64,000 nucleotides of DNA from NCBI GenBank assembly GCA_951802195.1, contig OX637624.1, forward strand, positions 558,001 through 622,000, in the 5' to 3' direction. Position numbers and translations under genes: made by a program. The stretch is from Tausonia pullulans (lineage: Eukaryota > Basidiomycota > Tremellomycetes > Cystofilobasidiales > Mrakiaceae). The number at the start of each line of letters is the position of its first letter. The first letter of the stretch is position 1. Below the pieces are notes generated by a model. That model saw only the letters and a program-made list of their open reading frames with translations. It ran no database searches and had not been told where the DNA came from. Of the stretch, positions 60,534-64,000 are shown piece by piece.

Positions 60534-62505
60534 ATGACATTGCCCTGTGTCCTTCCCTCGCTCGCCTCTTTCGACTTCCCTCCCAGGTCGGTGGCGGCTG
60601 CCCACACCAGTGGTCGCCACCGCACCGCCGAGGCCGCCGGCAGCGGCTTGGCCAAGGCCTCAGCCACCACCATCCAGGCCGCCCTGATCGGGTCATCGCA
60701 GCCCTCGTCATCCTCCAGTCCCCGCTCGCCGTCCATCGACTCGTCAGCACTCTTGTCGGCTTCCCCACGGGCGGCCGCGATCTCAATATCAGACTTCGGT
60801 TCAAGCGTGCGTTCCCGGCAATTGACTCGGGGCCAGTCCGAGACTGCCTGCCTGGAGCTCTGCCTTGAGCTCCTGTTCCGGACGAAGCTGACGGACATTC
60901 CATGCGCTCTGTCCCATCCTCAACATCGTTCTGACAGTCCACACTCCTCAATACCACGAACGACCATAGTCCGCATCTCAATCCCGCTGTCATCGACCCC
61001 CGGTTGCCGTGCAAGCCGTCTTTCTCGGCCGCGTCGGATTTACCCAGGACACCTACCCTCACAAACACCGATCTCGACCGGCGGGAGATATTGTCGTCTT
61101 CTAGCTCGGCCGGATGGTACTTTGCCTCTGGCTCAAGCCCTTCTTCAAGCTTCGACCTGGGGGCGCGTTGCTCCGTCTCGTCGGCCTCAACAGACGGTGT
61201 TCCCCCGACGCCAGGCACGCCGCCACTTGGGTTCGGCAGTGTTTTGCGCCCATTATCGTCCTCGGCAGCGGCTAAATTTGACGCTTCCTCCCTCCGGACC
61301 TTCTCCTTCTCCAACACGCTTCTCGGCGAGCCACCCTCGCTCTACCGGAGTCCGGCGCGACCGCCGACAGCGACAACAGCTGTCCTTCCCCCACCTGTTG
61401 ACCCCGTCCGTCCCAACCACCACATGTCGCGCGGGCTTTCCGACTCGGCCATCTCGCCGTCGACGAGGCGAATGACCATCACATCGATTCTCAACGACAA
61501 CGTCTCCGTTATGTCGATCTCGGACTGTGCTCCCAGTCGCAGCCCGAAGATCCCCAGCGGCGATCGCGCCTCGTTTTCGCCTAGCTCACACTCCTCTAGG
61601 CCACACCCTTATGCTCGCCACAACTCACACTCCCTTCCGCCACCTTCCCCGCCTCGAGCCGTCAGCTCCGGTGGAGTCGTCTCATCTGGCTCTCCACATT
61701 CGGGTCAGGCTGCCTCTCGCGCACCGATCCAGCGGTCGACGAGAGCGTGCGACTCGTGCCGCGCTCGCAAGACCCGGTGCCTCGAGTCTGATGCGAATCC
61801 CAGCGGCCCTCAGGGAGTCGATCACGATTGCGCAAGATGCCGGGAGTTGGGTCTCAACTGCGTCTGGTCCGGGAGTGTCAAGAAGCGCGGACCGGCGGCT
61901 GGGTGAGTCCTAATTCGCTCTGTCTTCTTGGAGCTCAACTCAAACCATCTTTCTACATCTGCTTTAGCTCCACTCGAGCTTCCGTTGACCGGAGCGCCCA
62001 ACCCAATTTGGATCGCCGCGCAAGCCTCTCGACTTCTCGCCGACCCTCGCCACCAGCCAGCTTGCAGTCCAGGTCGCTCTACCTCCCTTTATCGCCGACT
62101 GTTGACCAAGTTCACCCACACTTCTCCTCCCTTGACGCCATTTCCCGGGGCGGAATGCCTTCGCCCATCACTCCTACCCGACCATACTTCCACCACTCCC
62201 CGCCCTCTGGTGCCGGGCCAGTCGCTCTTCCTCCCGTCCCCTACTCAAAGCCCGACCGACGGCGGCATACACTCCTCCCGTCGGTCTTTGCCCCGGCCCC
62301 AAGTCAAGCTTGGTTCTCTGGTTCCACGCCACCACAACCACAGCAGCAGCGTCGCGGAACCACAACCTTTTCCGGAGAGACCGTTGACCCGCGAGCAATG
62401 AAAGTCGTCGACAGCAGCAGCCCGGCGACTGTTCTCCCGGGTCTTCAGGTTGCGATTTACGGGGACGACGCCGTTCGGGCGAGGCCTCATCAGAAGATTT
62501 GCTAA
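60534..62505 (+). CDS. Zn2Cys6 fungal transcription factor
   Basis: Three exons (60534-60806, 60938-61902, 61968-62505) give 591 residues in frame, from MTLPCVLPSLASFDFPPRSV. The DNA-binding cluster is in the second exon: RACDSCRARKTRC, then a 16-residue loop, then CARCRELGLNCVW, i.e. C-x2-C-x6-C-x16-C-x2-C-x6-C. The loop is at the long end for the family. The cluster is preceded by about 370 residues rich in Ser and Pro, unlike the N-terminal position usual in yeast. After it comes another Ser/Pro/Gln-rich part (PPQPQQQRRG) with the end VLPGLQVAIYGDDAVRARPH. No fungal-specific middle domain was seen. The first intron is about 131 nt and carries an in-frame stop, which fixes the acceptor. The target genes are unknown. 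Confidence 0.85.
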
Positions 62506-62855
62506 GATGTTTTCCTTATTATATCATATACTCTTATCGCAACATGGAATGCTCCTATCTTCTTACGAATGCCCCATACCTTGCCTGTCTGTCCTCTGTG
62601 TTCATTTATTTTAAGTACGTACACCCTTGTAGCCACGATCTCTATTACGCCCGCTTCTCACGGATTTATTGACTCTATGCCATACATACCACAAGAAAGA
62701 GCTACGAATGCGTGAACTAATAAAAAAAGGAAAAAGCAAAAAAGAGTCTAGATGCAGAGTTTACGGAAGAAAGAGCGAGGAACAGGCAAGCGCGCATGAG
62801 AAGGAACCTTCCCAGACGATACACCCGCCGCCCCTCCGAACTTGTTCTAAATCTG
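62506..62855. other. convergent 3' region (Zn2Cys6 factor / GT90)
   Basis: About 350 bp of AT-richer DNA with an A-rich patch (62720-62745). It holds the two 3' UTRs; no gene was seen. Confidence 0.5.
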
Positions 62856-64000
62856 TTAGTTATGCCTAAGGTCTCTGGGGGCGGGGTAGGTCGCTGCAAC
62901 TCGGTCGTCGCTCATCGCGCGATTGTACTCAAGGAGGAGGAGTAGCATCTGTTGAGGGGGGGGGGGGGAGGGGTGGTTCGTGAGCACATTCTAGTCAGGC
63001 GCGGGGAAAAGTAGGGGAGAGGGGGAAAGGGCAAAGCGACTTACGTAGCCCTGAATGTCCTCCCACTTCCATCGTTCGAGGGCAAACTGCCGGCCATTGG
63101 TGCCGATCTCCTCGGCGAGATCCGGACGGCCAGATGAATCAGGCTCGCCCGTGCCAGCGAAGAAGGCCATCACATCGCTATGAGAGGGAGGATCATGAGC
63201 GAAAGAGCGAAGGAGCGAAGGAGCGAAGGAGCGAAGCAAGAAAGACGTCAAGGTGTAGACGCACAAGAGATCGGAGTAGTCGACTTGGATCGGGACAAAG
63301 TGGTACCATGGGATGAGAGTCGAAGAGAACCATTCCTGATAGACCGTCGACTTGAGAATGACGCTGAGGAAGGCGAGCGAGGCCGGGGGTCAGAGCAGTC
63401 TCCCATTACGCGGACAGAGGGCAAGCTCACCTTCCAGAGGATAGGAGACGCTTAAACCGCTGATGTGACGAAATGGAGGGAGCATACATAAGCAGGGCTT
63501 ACGCCGTGTCGAGTCATCGCGGATATGGCAAGGATCTCACAGAGGACCATCCGTTTCCATCCACCTGCAGAGGTACACGAAATAGCCTGGAGTCAGCTGT
63601 GAGTCCCTCGAAACAGGCGCAGTAGTAACGACAACGCACGTCAAACTGGTAGCGGAACTTGAGCGCCTCTTCCGCCTCGATCCGGTCTTTAAACTTGAAC
63701 TCGGCCGCCATCTCGTCGCACTTTAATAACCATTGTAATAGAAGAGGCATCAGCAATGCACTAAAGCGGGGAAGATGGGAATGGACACACTGTCCCGTCC
63801 TTCTGCTCGCAAGCCTCCGGTCGACCCGTAAATCCGATGTCCATCCATTTGGCGTTCGCCTCCCAGACCTTCATTGTTTGTAGACTCCAAGTGCCCTTGT
63901 CCTCTTTTTCGACGAGAACCTCTGCCTGGCCACGGATGGCGTTGGTCATGCGGTGAAGCCGCTCGCGCTGGGCCTCCCGCCAGGCGATTGTTTTGGAGTG
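62856..64000 (-). CDS. CAP10-domain glycosyltransferase (GT90), 5' partial
   Basis: C-terminal part of a CAP10/KTELC1-like glycosyltransferase; the N-terminus lies beyond the right edge. Segments in order: IAWREAQRERLHRMTNAIRG, CDEMAAEFKFKDRIEAEEAL, KFRYQFDVDGNGWS, STVYQEWFSSTLIPWYHFVP, IQVDYSDL, DVMAFFAGTGEPDSSGRPDL and GRQFALERWKWEDIQGYMLL. The DVDGNGWS and VPIQVDYSDL motifs are typical of the family, which includes the Cryptococcus capsule protein Cap10 and O-glucosyl or xylosyl transferases. The last exon (MLLLLLEYNRAMSDD...) ends at 62856. The polypyrimidine tract of the last intron is a C13 run. At least four introns are seen in this part. Confidence 0.88.
62956..62968 (-). repeat. C13 tract at the acceptor of the last GT90 intron
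   Basis: Thirteen G on the plus strand, so C on the sense strand. It lies five bases upstream of the AG acceptor and serves as the pyrimidine tract. Confidence 0.9.

Overview
The window is nuclear DNA of a GC-rich basidiomycete fungus, most likely a red yeast of the Pucciniomycotina (Rhodotorula/Sporidiobolales type). The evidence is fungal-specific families (GT69 CAP59/CMT1-type and GT90 CAP10-type glycosyltransferases, Emw1, Coa1, a Zn2Cys6 regulator), strong use of C or G at third codon positions, and many short spliceosomal introns, mostly 50-100 nt with GTRNGT-like donors and CTGAC/CTAAC branch-like sites. I saw no transposon, virus-like element, CRISPR array or rRNA. The organism assignment is an inference; no marker gene is present.

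Layout, left to right: an OMA1-like mitochondrial protease (+, 5' end outside the window); the TPR protein Emw1/TTC27 (-); an acidic protein of unknown function (+); a 2 kb gene-poor stretch; a FAM72-like protein (-) divergent from a vacuolar serine carboxypeptidase (+); an intronless tRNA-Phe(GAA) (-); QCR8 of complex III (+); the NEDD4-type ubiquitin ligase RSP5 (+); the 60S assembly factor RPF2 (-) divergent from the nuclease subunit SLX1 (+); COA1 (-) divergent from eIF3i/TIF34 (+); EBP2 (+); mitochondrial IF-2 (+); a very long polyQ SNF5 (+); a CAP59/CMT1-type mannosyltransferase (-) divergent from the 3'-end processing factor RNA15/CSTF64 (+); a 1.9 kb gene-poor stretch; a single-pass membrane protein that may be Tag1-like (+); CTP synthase (-) divergent from a WD40 protein (+); a 3.1 kb gene-poor stretch; a Zn2Cys6 regulator (+); and a GT90/CAP10 glycosyltransferase (-) cut by the right edge.

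Most genes are housekeeping: mitochondrial quality control, respiration and translation (OMA1, QCR8, COA1, IF-2), ribosome production and translation (RPF2, EBP2, eIF3i), RNA 3'-end formation, nucleotide synthesis, chromatin remodelling, ubiquitination and glycan synthesis. They alternate in convergent and divergent pairs; six divergent pairs share intergenic spaces of about 220-520 bp. There is no operon-like or accessory island.

The most notable features are structural: very small coding exons of 11-23 nt in at least six genes, an eIF3i gene whose ATG stands alone before an intron, a roughly 240-residue low-complexity block inside the GT69 domain, homopolymer C tracts that lie on the sense strand of introns and UTRs, and in-frame stopless introns. 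Exon joins were made by eye from splice consensus, reading frame and family alignment. For QCR8, COA1, RNA15, the FAM72-like gene, the Tag1-like gene, the WD40 gene and the Zn2Cys6 gene the summed exon lengths are divisible by three.
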